Assembly: GCF_001037465.1 (NCBI RefSeq) | Contig: NZ_LFCV01000099.1 | Coordinates: 1 to 56,171 of the forward strand | Direction of reading: 5' to 3' | DNA: 56,171 nucleotides | Origin: Xenorhabdus khoisanae | GTDB lineage: Bacteria > Pseudomonadota > Gammaproteobacteria > Enterobacterales > Enterobacteriaceae | Shown: one piece after another, positions 1 through 8,378 of the stretch | Numbering within the stretch: position 1 is the stretch's first letter | How the letters are laid out: the number at the start of each line of letters is the position of its first letter | The notes under the pieces: model-generated | Databases searched by the model: none | Seen by the model: only the letters and a program-made list of their open reading frames with translations | What the model was told of the DNA's origin: nothing | Translations under genes and position numbers: made by a program

Positions 1-170
1 GTAAAACTGAGTATATAATTGATGTAAATATTCACTCTAGCACATATATGAAAAAGTTAATTATTCTATTATTACACAATGTTATTCTTCTAAAATAAAA
101 ATGCCATGTGTAATAAAATACCTATACTTAATTTTTTATATCCTATAAATAAAATGAGGCAAAAAAAATC

Positions 171-1400
171 ATGAGTAATTTTTCCACGGAAACTGTAAGC
201 CTAAAATCATTAATATTAAATATTGATTCTCCTTTTTTAGCTGTCCCGTCATCATCTGATGATTTTCCAGCAAAAATATATACTAAAGTAACAGCTACTG
301 TGAGAGATATACATGGAAATCCTTTATCTGGAAAAAAAATATTTGTTTCAAGTGACTCAAGAGCTAGTTTGGAAGAAATAATAATCTATGATTCTGATCA
401 TACTACAGAAATCAAGCTTCAATCCGGTGGGGATTATGAAGGTTTCCTTGTTAAAACAGATCAAAATGGCAATATCTTATTTTTCATTCATCCGATTAAA
501 TCAGAGGGATTAAAACTTAAGCTCTTTTCTCAAATATTAGGAACTACAAATACAGTCGCTGCAAACTATACCATCTATATAATTGGCAATACTTTACAAG
601 AAATTCTAGAAAAATATCCAGAACCAGAGATATTTAATTCTTCTGGAATAAACTTAATATCACATGGAGAAAGCAAGTTTTCAGTTGAAATTCCGGATTA
701 TGATAGCCCTAAAGTTGGTGATTCTATTCTATTTTTTGTTAATGATAAATATACTAAATACTCTATTAATATTACGGACGAAAGTGATTCTGGAGGCTCT
801 CTTAAACTGCCTTATGCAATTTTTGAAGAAAATGTTGTATCTTATTTTAGTTATATTGTTATCAGAGAAGCCGGGGAAATCGCTCAATATAAATCTAACC
901 CATTAACTTTGATTTACAAAGGAAATTCAGAAAATAAGCCTTGGAATGATGTTGATAGAATATACGATACTTGCAAAGTTTATTCTAGTGGTGACACTCT
1001 TATAGACGAATATGATGTTGTTAACGATGCTACTATAGCTGAGAGTAACCCAAGTAATGCAGGTTTATTTGTTAGAATAACAGGAACTAATGATCCTAAT
1101 GACAGCAGTAAAGTATTTTTTGGGTCTGAAGTTAAATTAAACTTGTATATTAACTCTAGCACTAGAAAAATCACGCATACTTTTACTGGTACAATGCCAA
1201 TTCACCCTGATGATGCAGGAGGGAATACCGCTACGTTATTAATAAGTATAGATCATAACTATTTGAATAATGATATGGGATACGAAAGTGGGGAAAATGG
1301 TTCAATCTTCTTTGATTATCAGGTAGGGGATGATACTGATATTGATGTCGCATATGGTGGAATTTGGCAAGGTGGTATAGACACAGATCCTTATGCCTGA
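171..1400 (+). CDS. Leaderless multi-Ig-like protein, paralogue of the next gene
   Basis: Function not recognised. The 409-residue protein has no signal peptide and no hydrophobic segment, and looks all-beta with many short Gly/Asn/Asp turns. Alignment by eye with the next gene product suggests three modules: about residues 10-135 (ends after LFSQILG), about 140-255 (contains VEIPDYDSPKVGDSILFF and ends LTLIYKG), and a C-terminal one from about 265 (YDTCKVYSSG, then FVRITGTNDPNDS). The middle module also resembles the N-terminus of the third gene. The ATG follows GAGGC about 10 bases upstream. The gene is strongly AT-rich and lies in a block that replaces the neighbour expected beside glnA, so acquisition by transfer is likely. 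It could be an adhesin-like or insect-directed protein exported without Sec, but nothing proves export. Confidence 0.75.
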   Translation: MSNFSTETVSLKSLILNIDSPFLAVPSSSDDFPAKIYTKVTATVRDIHGNPLSGKKIFVSSDSRASLEEIIIYDSDHTTEIKLQSGGDYEGFLVKTDQNGNILFFIHPIKSEGLKLKLFSQILGTTNTVAANYTIYIIGNTLQEILEKYPEPEIFNSSGINLISHGESKFSVEIPDYDSPKVGDSILFFVNDKYTKYSINITDESDSGGSLKLPYAIFEENVVSYFSYIVIREAGEIAQYKSNPLTLIYKGNSENKPWNDVDRIYDTCKVYSSGDTLIDEYDVVNDATIAESNPSNAGLFVRITGTNDPNDSSKVFFGSEVKLNLYINSSTRKITHTFTGTMPIHPDDAGGNTATLLISIDHNYLNNDMGYESGENGSIFFDYQVGDDTDIDVAYGGIWQGGIDTDPYA

Positions 1401-1452
1401 TAACGATTTAAAAAAAATCAGATAAAAAACATTATCCATAATAAATAATATT

Positions 1453-1481
1453 CTTAGTTCCTATAACAAATAGGAACTAAG
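1453..1481 (+). terminator. Perfect 12-bp stem-loop between the two Ig-like genes
   Basis: Arms at 1453-1464 and 1470-1481 pair perfectly around a 5-base loop. No U-run follows, so this may be an RNA-stabilising or processing hairpin rather than a full intrinsic terminator. Confidence 0.5.
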
Positions 1482-1551
1482 AGAATTGAAAATAATAATA
1501 TATCAATAAGCACAAAATTAATTTTATAAAGTTTTCAAATGGAGTAATATA

Positions 1552-3135
1552 ATGAACAATACAGTTGCATTTCCTCCTACTAACTATAGTGTTATTAAAG
1601 GGCAAATTCTAATAATAAATGTAAATTTAACATCTGATAATCCAATATCTCCTAATACGTATATCTACTTGGAAAATCGAAATAATGCCACACTAGAATA
1701 TCCTATCCCTAATATATCTCTTTCTTCAGATGAAAAAACAGGAACATTTACCGTTCAATTAAGGATATCATCAACAGTGAATAGTGGTGATACTATCAGT
1801 TTTGATATAGTTCCATCCTCTGATTCAGCGATCTTTCCTTCATTAAATAATATTCAATATACTGTCAGAACATTAAATAATGATTCTTTGCATCTGAATT
1901 TTGATGTAACTTCTTTAGAAGTACCTACTAGTGAAAATACGCCACCTAATGGAAAAATATTTACTCGTGTAAGCACGCTGATTAAAGATGAAAATAACCG
2001 TATAATTCCCTATCTTGCTGTGTTAATAAATACAGATGATGATCGAAATCTGGATAAAATTAACATATATGAATCGGATAAAGCCACACAAATAGAAACT
2101 CAGAATTTTTCCTATTACAAAGGGATATATTTAGCTTCAGATAAAAATGGTAGATTAGCTTTCTATATTTATCCTAAAAAAGATGAAGCTTTAATTCTAA
2201 ATTTAAACTCTCAAATTTTTGGGGTTGGAGGTGCAGAGCCTTCAGCTAATACATTAAACATTACTCACAGCGATCCTGCTGGTGTAATACATAAATTAGC
2301 CCCCCCTGAAATTGAAGGGTTTAACGGTGGAGAATTAGTAAACCACGGTGACACATATTTTTATGTTAAAATACCAAGTTATTTGGGTGCAAGAAAAACT
2401 GATACAATTAAATTCTATGTTAATAGTCAAGATGCTGGCGTTGATTATCCGCTTGTAACTACAACTAAATTAGATAATTTCTCTATACCATTACCTTATT
2501 ATATCTTTCCAGTTGGAGAAGTAACTGAATTTTATTATAAAATAATTCATACTAATAGTGCTAATACTTTAATATCAAATCCCTTAGAACTAACCTACAC
2601 GGGTGAACCATGGCCAGCTCCCGTTTATTATGATAAATGTGTGGTTTATTCTAGTTTTGGGGCAGGAGATCCTAGTAACCTCATAGAAGATTTTGATAAT
2701 ACAGACTGTGTTGATATTAAATACAATAATATTGTGAACTGTGATAACATATCTAATTATAGCAATAATAAAGATGAGACAGGGTTATTTGTGCAGATCA
2801 CAGGATCTAACGATCCAAATGATAAAACCAAACCACCTTTGGGTTCAAAAATAAGATTACACTTACAAATTAACGCAAAATATAGAACTGTTGATCAATG
2901 GATAGATGGTTCAATACCAGAGCAAGTGGGATCTGATGGTGTGACAGCAGTAGGAACAATAGGTATTCCATATTCTTACTTGACAGGATGTTCTGAATAT
3001 GAGAATTGTCATACAGGAATGATTCAGATTACGTATTATATTGATAGCAATGGTAAGCCTTCCCATACAAGAGCCTGGAAAGGAAGAATTTCCACTGCGC
3101 TTGCAGGAACGCCCCCAGACTGTACACCATATTAA
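1552..3135 (+). CDS. Leaderless multi-Ig-like protein, longer paralogue
   Basis: Function not recognised. The 527-residue protein is a paralogue of the preceding one with an extra N-terminal beta module (about residues 1-110). The modules after it match in order: about 115-240 (LHLNFDVTSLEVP, ending near NSQIFGVGG), 250-365 (VKIPSYLGARKTDTIKFY, then LELTYTGEP) and 375-527 (YDKCVVYSSFG, FVQITGSNDPNDK). It has no signal peptide. The C-terminal module holds several cysteines (DNTDC, IVNCDN, GCSEYENC, PDCTPY) mostly absent from its neighbour; disulphides would fit life outside the cytoplasm, but this is inference. GGAG precedes the ATG. It lies 150 bp after its paralogue on the same strand, pointing to tandem duplication and divergence. 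Confidence 0.75.
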   Translation: MNNTVAFPPTNYSVIKGQILIINVNLTSDNPISPNTYIYLENRNNATLEYPIPNISLSSDEKTGTFTVQLRISSTVNSGDTISFDIVPSSDSAIFPSLNNIQYTVRTLNNDSLHLNFDVTSLEVPTSENTPPNGKIFTRVSTLIKDENNRIIPYLAVLINTDDDRNLDKINIYESDKATQIETQNFSYYKGIYLASDKNGRLAFYIYPKKDEALILNLNSQIFGVGGAEPSANTLNITHSDPAGVIHKLAPPEIEGFNGGELVNHGDTYFYVKIPSYLGARKTDTIKFYVNSQDAGVDYPLVTTTKLDNFSIPLPYYIFPVGEVTEFYYKIIHTNSANTLISNPLELTYTGEPWPAPVYYDKCVVYSSFGAGDPSNLIEDFDNTDCVDIKYNNIVNCDNISNYSNNKDETGLFVQITGSNDPNDKTKPPLGSKIRLHLQINAKYRTVDQWIDGSIPEQVGSDGVTAVGTIGIPYSYLTGCSEYENCHTGMIQITYYIDSNGKPSHTRAWKGRISTALAGTPPDCTPY

Positions 3136-3581
3136 TAAGAAAACAGAGATACCTTACCCGTTTTCTTTGTACTTGGAGTGTAAATCAGGCTGATAATATG
3201 CTTAAAGCTGCCCGTCACAATCTTTTGTGCGCGGGTTTTATAAAAATTTTATTTTTTAATTATGCGATAATTAATTTAAATCAGTTTAGTAAATAATTTT
3301 CTTAATTTATAGTTCATCGGTTAATATTAAAAACCATCAGAAAACTATTTTTCTTTATTTAAATTTAATTACAGAGGATCATTCGAGTAAAACACCTTGC
3401 AATATAAAAACACCCTACATTTATTATTAAATAGTGTTATTGGTTAACCATCACGTTAAAGGAAAAATAATTTTTCATTCATTATTCCGATAGCTTATTT
3501 TCATTAGTTTTCAAAAAAAATCTCATGTAAATTGTATACCGAGAAACATGATGCCATATAATATTATAAGAGGAATAAGCC
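3136..3581. other. AT-rich intergenic region, 446 bp
   Basis: No convincing gene. It holds a weak inverted repeat just after the preceding stop (3137-3144 with 3160-3167) and the terminator at 3211-3240. The rest, up to the AGAGGA ribosome site before 3582, is AT-rich and probably carries the promoter of the RCC1 gene. Confidence 0.5.
3211..3240 (+). terminator. Intrinsic terminator after the Ig-like pair
   Basis: CCCG and CACAA (3211-3220) pair with TTGTG and CGGG (3225-3235) around TCTT, with a small internal bulge. GTTTTAT follows, then more T-rich sequence. The third gene therefore probably has its own promoter. Confidence 0.65.
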
Positions 3582-5378
3582 ATGAGTTTTCTATCTGCAC
3601 CTATATTACCTCAAGCTGTAGGTGGTGTTTTAGACAAATCTAAAATAAGCGATAATACTATTAAAGTAGCGATACCAAAATACGAAGGTATTGCTGAAAA
3701 AGATATCATTACGCTTCATTTTACATCAGGCACACCTATTGTTTATAAACTCCCTAATCCTGAAAAATTAGATGATCCATTTATCATTCCCAATATAGAT
3801 AAATCACAAGTTCCGGATGGAGAATATAATCTGTACTATCTTGTTCGACATATTACCTCAGTCGATTCTAGATTCTCAGATGCTATATCCGTAAAAGTTA
3901 TCGATGGCACATCAACACAACCCCCCGTAAAACCATCAACCGACGTTCCCTTTTTCGTCATAGGTGCCCGCTCTACCCTTTACAGCACGGCTAATGCCCT
4001 CTATGGGCCACAACGCCTGACCGCCTGGGATAAGGACAATAAACCAGCGGAGGTAAACTGGACATATGCCGGTAAAACAAAAACCGACAGATCCTGGCAG
4101 AAGACTACTTCACATTATTTCTACGATGTCGCTCCCCATTTACCACTAATCGCGTCTTTAGGAGACCATCAGGTCACACTAAACCCACTCAACATTTTCG
4201 GTAATGGGGGTACATCCGATAGCCTTTATGCCACCCAACCCACTGCCCCTAGAAATGAAGCACTACCTTTCGGTCTTCCGGAAGATTTCTCCTCTAGTTT
4301 TGCTGCATTGCTCGATAACAAGGGATTGGTAACCTGGGGGAATATGAATTCTCGTAATCTGGGTCTTGTCGCCAGAAATGTGAAGAAAGTTGCAGCCTCC
4401 GGGGTCGGTTATGTGGCTCTGAGTGCAGATGGCAGCCTGTCATTCTGGGGAGTACCAAACGATATAGGCTTATCCGTACCTTCCGGTAATGATTACGTTG
4501 ATGTCGGTATAGGAAGCACATCCCTTATCGCTCTGAGATCTAACGGGTATTATGCTGTCTCGGGATTTAATGAAGGAGTAGGAGTAACAAACTATCTGGG
4601 AGCTACCGATAGTGTTCTCCTCTTCGGAAATGACACCGGTGTCTTTGGTTTTAATACTGACACTGCGGAAGCTACCTGGTGGGTTAGCAGCTATGCCGGA
4701 GGGCAACCCCACTGGCCCCTTAATTCACTGGGCAGTAATTACGTACATCCCCGTGCCATTGTCCCCGCAAATAACGGTGCGATTTTTATCGGACAAAATG
4801 GTAGTGCGGAATTTTGGCCGCCTCCACTTGTTCCCGCAAAAAATCCGGCAGGAAATAGGGGCCCATTAGTCGCTAATAATGTTATACAAGCGGTCTATTC
4901 CATTGATTGGTCCGGCTTTGGAACAGGAGCTGCTTGTCTGGATGATTCGGAGCAAATCTATCTTGATTCTTCAGGGATTATTAGTACTGGTGTCGCAGAT
5001 ATGTCAGGCAATAGGCAAACGCTCATTTTAAGGTACAACGATGGTAGTGTCGATGCATTCGGTAAAGATCACAGAATAGTGCCCCCAGAACTACGAAGTA
5101 AAAATAATGTCGTTCAGGTCACATGTACATCTCAAGCCTATGCCGCATTGCATCAGGATGGCACAGTCACCGTTTGGGGTGACCCTAACTATGGCGGCGC
5201 TATTGATTATTCAGTCAGTTCTCAGCTGCATAATGTAAGAGCTATCTACGCCACAGGGAAAGCGTTTGCGGCTCTAACATCAGATAATAGAGTTGTTACT
5301 TGGGGAGAGAATATCGGCGGCGGAAATAGTGATGCTGTTCAAAGCCTTCTTAATGGGAATATTAGTTATTATGCCTAA
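3582..5378 (+). CDS. Ig-like module fused to an RCC1-type beta-propeller
   Basis: A 598-residue protein with no signal peptide. Residues about 10-110 form an Ig-like module like that in the two upstream proteins (VAIPKYEGIAEKDIITLHF). A Thr/Pro linker follows (about 111-122), then a second beta domain (about 123-220). From about 235 to the end there are at least six or seven RCC1-like repeats ending in WG or similar: FAALLDNKGLVTWGN, YVALSADGSLSFWG, IFIGQNGSAEFW, LILRYNDGSVDAFGK, YAALHQDGTVTVWGD and FAALTSDNRVVTWGE. Such repeats normally fold as a propeller used for protein binding. AGAGGA precedes the ATG. Base composition changes from AT-rich to more GC-rich near 3900-3930, at the linker, suggesting a gene fusion. 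The target is unknown. Confidence 0.8.
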   Translation: MSFLSAPILPQAVGGVLDKSKISDNTIKVAIPKYEGIAEKDIITLHFTSGTPIVYKLPNPEKLDDPFIIPNIDKSQVPDGEYNLYYLVRHITSVDSRFSDAISVKVIDGTSTQPPVKPSTDVPFFVIGARSTLYSTANALYGPQRLTAWDKDNKPAEVNWTYAGKTKTDRSWQKTTSHYFYDVAPHLPLIASLGDHQVTLNPLNIFGNGGTSDSLYATQPTAPRNEALPFGLPEDFSSSFAALLDNKGLVTWGNMNSRNLGLVARNVKKVAASGVGYVALSADGSLSFWGVPNDIGLSVPSGNDYVDVGIGSTSLIALRSNGYYAVSGFNEGVGVTNYLGATDSVLLFGNDTGVFGFNTDTAEATWWVSSYAGGQPHWPLNSLGSNYVHPRAIVPANNGAIFIGQNGSAEFWPPPLVPAKNPAGNRGPLVANNVIQAVYSIDWSGFGTGAACLDDSEQIYLDSSGIISTGVADMSGNRQTLILRYNDGSVDAFGKDHRIVPPELRSKNNVVQVTCTSQAYAALHQDGTVTVWGDPNYGGAIDYSVSSQLHNVRAIYATGKAFAALTSDNRVVTWGENIGGGNSDAVQSLLNGNISYYA

Positions 5379-5436
5379 TAAAACATAAGCCTAAAAATAA
5401 GGTGGATACGATAATAATCGCTTCACTCTGAAATAA

Positions 5437-5483
5437 CAGGCGCAATCAAGATGTCTGAAAACAGAAAAATCAGGTTGCGCCTG
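5437..5483. repeat. Inverted repeat between the accessory block and the glnA control region
   Basis: CAGGCGCAA at 5437-5445 pairs with TTGCGCCTG at 5475-5483 around a 29-base loop. It sits just before the NtrC sites. No U-run follows; it may be a weak terminator separating the island from glnA. Confidence 0.4.
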
Positions 5484-5497
5484 CTCCAATACCTAAT

Positions 5498-5514
5498 ATC
5501 ACCATTATGGTGCA
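5498..5514 (+). promoter_or_regulatory. NtrC (GlnG) enhancer site 1 upstream of glnA
   Basis: The 17-bp element ATCACCATTATGGTGCA matches the known NtrC palindrome TGCACCA-N3-TGGTGCA at 12 of 14 defined positions. Its centre is about 150 bp upstream of the expected sigma-54 start. Confidence 0.8.
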
Positions 5515-5529
5515 CTCTCGTGCTTGATT

Positions 5530-5546
5530 ATCCCCAATTTAGTGCA
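5530..5546 (+). promoter_or_regulatory. NtrC (GlnG) enhancer site 2 upstream of glnA
   Basis: ATCCCCAATTTAGTGCA matches the NtrC palindrome at 10 of 14 positions. Its centre is 32 bp (three helical turns) from site 1, the spacing known for the paired E. coli glnA enhancers. Confidence 0.65.
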
Positions 5547-5629
5547 ATCACATCTAAAAAGTGCTGTTTATCTGTTCACATTTCGCCACCAAAAAATTCA
5601 TTCATTGATATTAAGCGCTTTTAAAAAGT

Positions 5630-5645
5630 TGGCACACTTTTCGCA
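5630..5645 (+). promoter_or_regulatory. Sigma-54 promoter of glnA (glnAp2-like)
   Basis: TGGCAC, five bases, then TCGCA fits the -24/-12 consensus TGGCAC-N5-TTGCA with one mismatch. The start would be near 5657, leaving an 80-base leader before glnA. With the two NtrC sites this predicts nitrogen-limited induction. Confidence 0.85.
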
Positions 5646-5736
5646 TTGTTTTTTTGCAATAGAAATAGAAATTGCAAGATAAGACTGCATTCCCTGCATC
5701 GTTTTATCCAGCCGACGTAAACCAGGAGAGCTTAGT

Positions 5737-7146
5737 ATGTCCGTTGAACATGTTTTGTCCATGATTGAAGAACATCAGGTGAAATTTATTGACTTACGTT
5801 TTACTGATACTAAAGGTAAAGAGCAACATATCACCATTCCTGCCCACCAAGTTGATGAAGATTTCTTTGAAGATGGCAAAATGTTTGATGGTTCATCTAT
5901 TGGTGGCTGGAAAGGCATCAATGAATCCGACATGGTGTTAATGCCGGACCCAAGCACTGCAATGCTTGACCCATTCTTTAATGATGCCACGCTCATTCTG
6001 CGCTGCGATATTCTGGAACCCGGCACAATGCAAGGCTATGACCGCGATCCTCGCTCTATTGCAAAACGCGCGGAAGATTTCTTACGTGCAAGCGACATTG
6101 CAGATACGGTGCTATTTGGGCCAGAACCCGAATTTTTCCTGTTCGAGGATATCCGTTTTGGCAGTTCCATCTCTGGTTCTTATTACTATATTGATGATAC
6201 CGAAGCTGCATGGAACAGCGGTACACATTATGAAGCCGGTAACAAAGGCCATCGTCCCGGCATCAAAGGGGGCTATTTCCCTGTTCCGCCAGTCGATTCT
6301 TCCCAAGATCTGCGTTCAGCCATGTGCCTGACAATGGAAAAAATGGGGCTGGTGGTTGAAGCTCACCACCATGAAGTTGCAACTGCCGGACAAAATGAAG
6401 TCGCCACCCGCTTTAATACAATGACCAAAAAAGCGGATGAGACTCAGATTTATAAGTATGTGGTGCATAATGTGGCCCATAAATTTGGCAAAACTGCGAC
6501 ATTTATGCCAAAACCGCTGGTGGGAGATAACGGCTCTGGTATGCACTGCCATATGTCGCTGTCCAAAAATGGCACCAATCTGTTTGCTGGTGACAAATAC
6601 GGCGGTTTGTCCGAGATGGCCCTGTACTATATCGGCGGTATCATCAAACATGCCCGTGCATTGAATGCCTTTACCAACCCAACAACCAACTCATACAAGC
6701 GTCTGGTGCCCGGTTTTGAAGCCCCGGTCATGCTGGCTTATTCTGCCCGCAACCGTTCTGCTTCTATCCGTATTCCGGTTGTGTCCAGTACTAAAGCCCG
6801 CCGTATTGAAGTGCGTTTCCCTGATCCTGCGGCTAACCCTTATCTGGCCTTCTCTGCCCTGTTGATGGCGGGTCTGGACGGTATCATCAACAAAATTCAT
6901 CCGGGTGATGCGATGGATAAGAATTTGTATGACCTGCCAGCAGAAGAAGCGCAAGAGATCCCAACAGTGGCCTCTTCTCTGGAAGACGCTCTGGCTGCTC
7001 TGGATGCAGACCGCGAATTCCTGACACGCGCCGGTGTTTTCACTGATGATTCAATTGATGCTTATATCAACTTATTGAATGGTGAAATTGAACGCGTTCG
7101 CATGACTCCGCATCCTCTGGAGTTTGAACTGTATTACAGCGTGTAA
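5737..7146 (+). CDS. glnA: Glutamine synthetase, type I-beta
   Basis: Makes glutamine from glutamate, ammonia and ATP in the cytoplasm, the main ammonia-assimilation step under nitrogen limitation. The 469 residues match the E. coli enzyme in length. Visible marks are the DGSS segment ([10 protein letters not shown]), the metal-binding GPEPEFFLF region, the ATP-site stretch [10 protein letters not shown], and KNLYDLP near residue 398, whose Tyr is the adenylylation site of enterobacterial GlnA. AGGAGAG sits at good distance before the ATG. Control is by the sigma-54 promoter and NtrC sites upstream; glnL and glnG follow on the same strand after a terminator. E. coli has typA (bipA) divergent from glnA; here the Ig/RCC1 block occupies that side. 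Confidence 0.98.
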   Translation: MSVEHVLSMIEEHQVKFIDLRFTDTKGKEQHITIPAHQVDEDFFEDGKMFDGSSIGGWKGINESDMVLMPDPSTAMLDPFFNDATLILRCDILEPGTMQGYDRDPRSIAKRAEDFLRASDIADTVLFGPEPEFFLFEDIRFGSSISGSYYYIDDTEAAWNSGTHYEAGNKGHRPGIKGGYFPVPPVDSSQDLRSAMCLTMEKMGLVVEAHHHEVATAGQNEVATRFNTMTKKADETQIYKYVVHNVAHKFGKTATFMPKPLVGDNGSGMHCHMSLSKNGTNLFAGDKYGGLSEMALYYIGGIIKHARALNAFTNPTTNSYKRLVPGFEAPVMLAYSARNRSASIRIPVVSSTKARRIEVRFPDPAANPYLAFSALLMAGLDGIINKIHPGDAMDKNLYDLPAEEAQEIPTVASSLEDALAALDADREFLTRAGVFTDDSIDAYINLLNGEIERVRMTPHPLEFELYYSV

Positions 7147-7231
7147 TGCTTTATAGCGTGCTTGATGGCATTGCTGTTGTTCCTTTTTTGTTGCCGTGAA
7201 ACTTTTGGCCCATCTTCGGATGGGCTCTTTT
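7147..7231 (+). ncRNA. Possible GlnZ-like sRNA from the glnA 3' UTR
   Basis: In E. coli and Salmonella a small RNA, GlnZ, is processed from the glnA 3' UTR and ends at the glnA terminator. Here the UTR has the same layout: about 60 U-rich bases (including a TTGTTGTTCC stretch) followed by a strong terminator. The seed sequence could not be compared, so the call rests on position and architecture. Confidence 0.35.
7208..7231 (+). terminator. Terminator/attenuator between glnA and glnL
   Basis: GCCCATC (7208-7214) and GATGGGC (7219-7225) close on a TTCG tetraloop, followed by TCTTTT. It should reduce read-through from glnA into glnLG, keeping the regulators low relative to the synthetase. Confidence 0.9.
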
Positions 7232-7279
7232 ACATACTGAACAGAGGAACTCATTGAGTTATGCTGAAATAAGCTACAA

Positions 7280-7296
7280 TGCACCAAAAACGTGCA
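7280..7296 (+). promoter_or_regulatory. NtrC operator in the glnL promoter region
   Basis: TGCACCAAAAACGTGCA matches the NtrC palindrome at 12 of 14 positions and lies 8 bp before the glnL start. In E. coli an NtrC site at the equivalent place represses glnLp. Confidence 0.7.
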
Positions 7297-7304
7297 GAGA
7301 TTGA

Positions 7305-8354
7305 ATGACGATGGCTGATTTACCCAAAGCAGAACAAATTCTCGACTCACTGATAAACAGCGTATTGGTGCTGGATAATGATTTGATTATCCACTACGCC
7401 AATCATTCCGCTATGCAGCTTTTGGCACAAAGTACGCGTAAATTATTTGGTACGCCTCTTCCCATTCTGTTTGGCTATATTTCTCTGGATACAGAATTGA
7501 TGCGTGCCAGTTTGATCAACGGACATGGTTTTACCGATAACGAAGTTATTCTGGTGATCAACAATCACTCTCATGTGATGTCGCTCAGTGCCCAACCAAT
7601 TTCCGAACAGTTTATCCTGCTGGAACTGGCGCCTATGGACAGTCAACGCCGTTTAAGCCAAGAGCAGATTCAACAAGCACAGCAGGCGGCTGCGCGGGAA
7701 TTGGTTCGGGGGCTGGCACATGAAATAAAAAATCCCCTTGGAGGACTGCGGGGAGCCGCGCAATTACTTGCCAAGGCGTTACCCGATCCTGCCTTGCGGG
7801 AATATACCCAAGTGATTATTGAACAAGCCGACAGGCTACGCGGCCTTGTTGATCGCTTATTGGGGCCACAGCATCCGGGTGCTCAAACCAGTCAGAGCAT
7901 TCATCATGTCGTCGAGCGCGTTTATCAATTAGTTGCGCTGGAAATGCCCTCCAATGTCACTCTGACCAAAGATTATGATCCCAGTCTGCCAGAACTGGCT
8001 CACTATCCTGACCAAATTGAGCAGGTGTTATTGAATATCACCCGCAATGCGCTACAGGCACTGGGGGAAAAAGGGGGCACTATCACACTGAGAACGCGAA
8101 CCGCATTCCAGATTACTTTACAGGGTGAGCGCTACCGTCTGGCTGCCAGAATTGATATTAAAGATGACGGACCTGGTGTTCCGCCCAATATTCAGGATAC
8201 GCTGTTTTACCCTATGGTCAGCGGGCATAAAGGTGGCACTGGACTTGGGCTATCCATCGCCCGTAATCTTATCGACCAACATGCTGGCAAAATCGAATTC
8301 ACCAGTTGGCCGGGGCATACGGAATTTTCCATTTACCTGCCTATCAAGAAATAA
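7305..8354 (+). CDS. glnL: Nitrogen sensor histidine kinase/phosphatase NtrB
   Basis: Soluble NtrB that phosphorylates NtrC when nitrogen is low and dephosphorylates it when bound by PII. The 349 residues match the usual length. Order: a PAS sensor domain (about 10-110); the H-box [12 protein letters not shown] with the phospho-accepting His near 140; and an ATPase domain with N box ([10 protein letters not shown]), G1 (DDGPGVPP) and G2 ([10 protein letters not shown]). Two ATGs, at 7305 and 7311, are possible; the longer is given. It is separated from glnA by a terminator and an NtrC operator, implying its own weak promoter, and is followed within 25 bp by glnG. Confidence 0.96.
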   Translation: MTMADLPKAEQILDSLINSVLVLDNDLIIHYANHSAMQLLAQSTRKLFGTPLPILFGYISLDTELMRASLINGHGFTDNEVILVINNHSHVMSLSAQPISEQFILLELAPMDSQRRLSQEQIQQAQQAAARELVRGLAHEIKNPLGGLRGAAQLLAKALPDPALREYTQVIIEQADRLRGLVDRLLGPQHPGAQTSQSIHHVVERVYQLVALEMPSNVTLTKDYDPSLPELAHYPDQIEQVLLNITRNALQALGEKGGTITLRTRTAFQITLQGERYRLAARIDIKDDGPGVPPNIQDTLFYPMVSGHKGGTGLGLSIARNLIDQHAGKIEFTSWPGHTEFSIYLPIKK

Positions 8355-8378
8355 CCATTCAAGAAGCAGAGGGTGACA

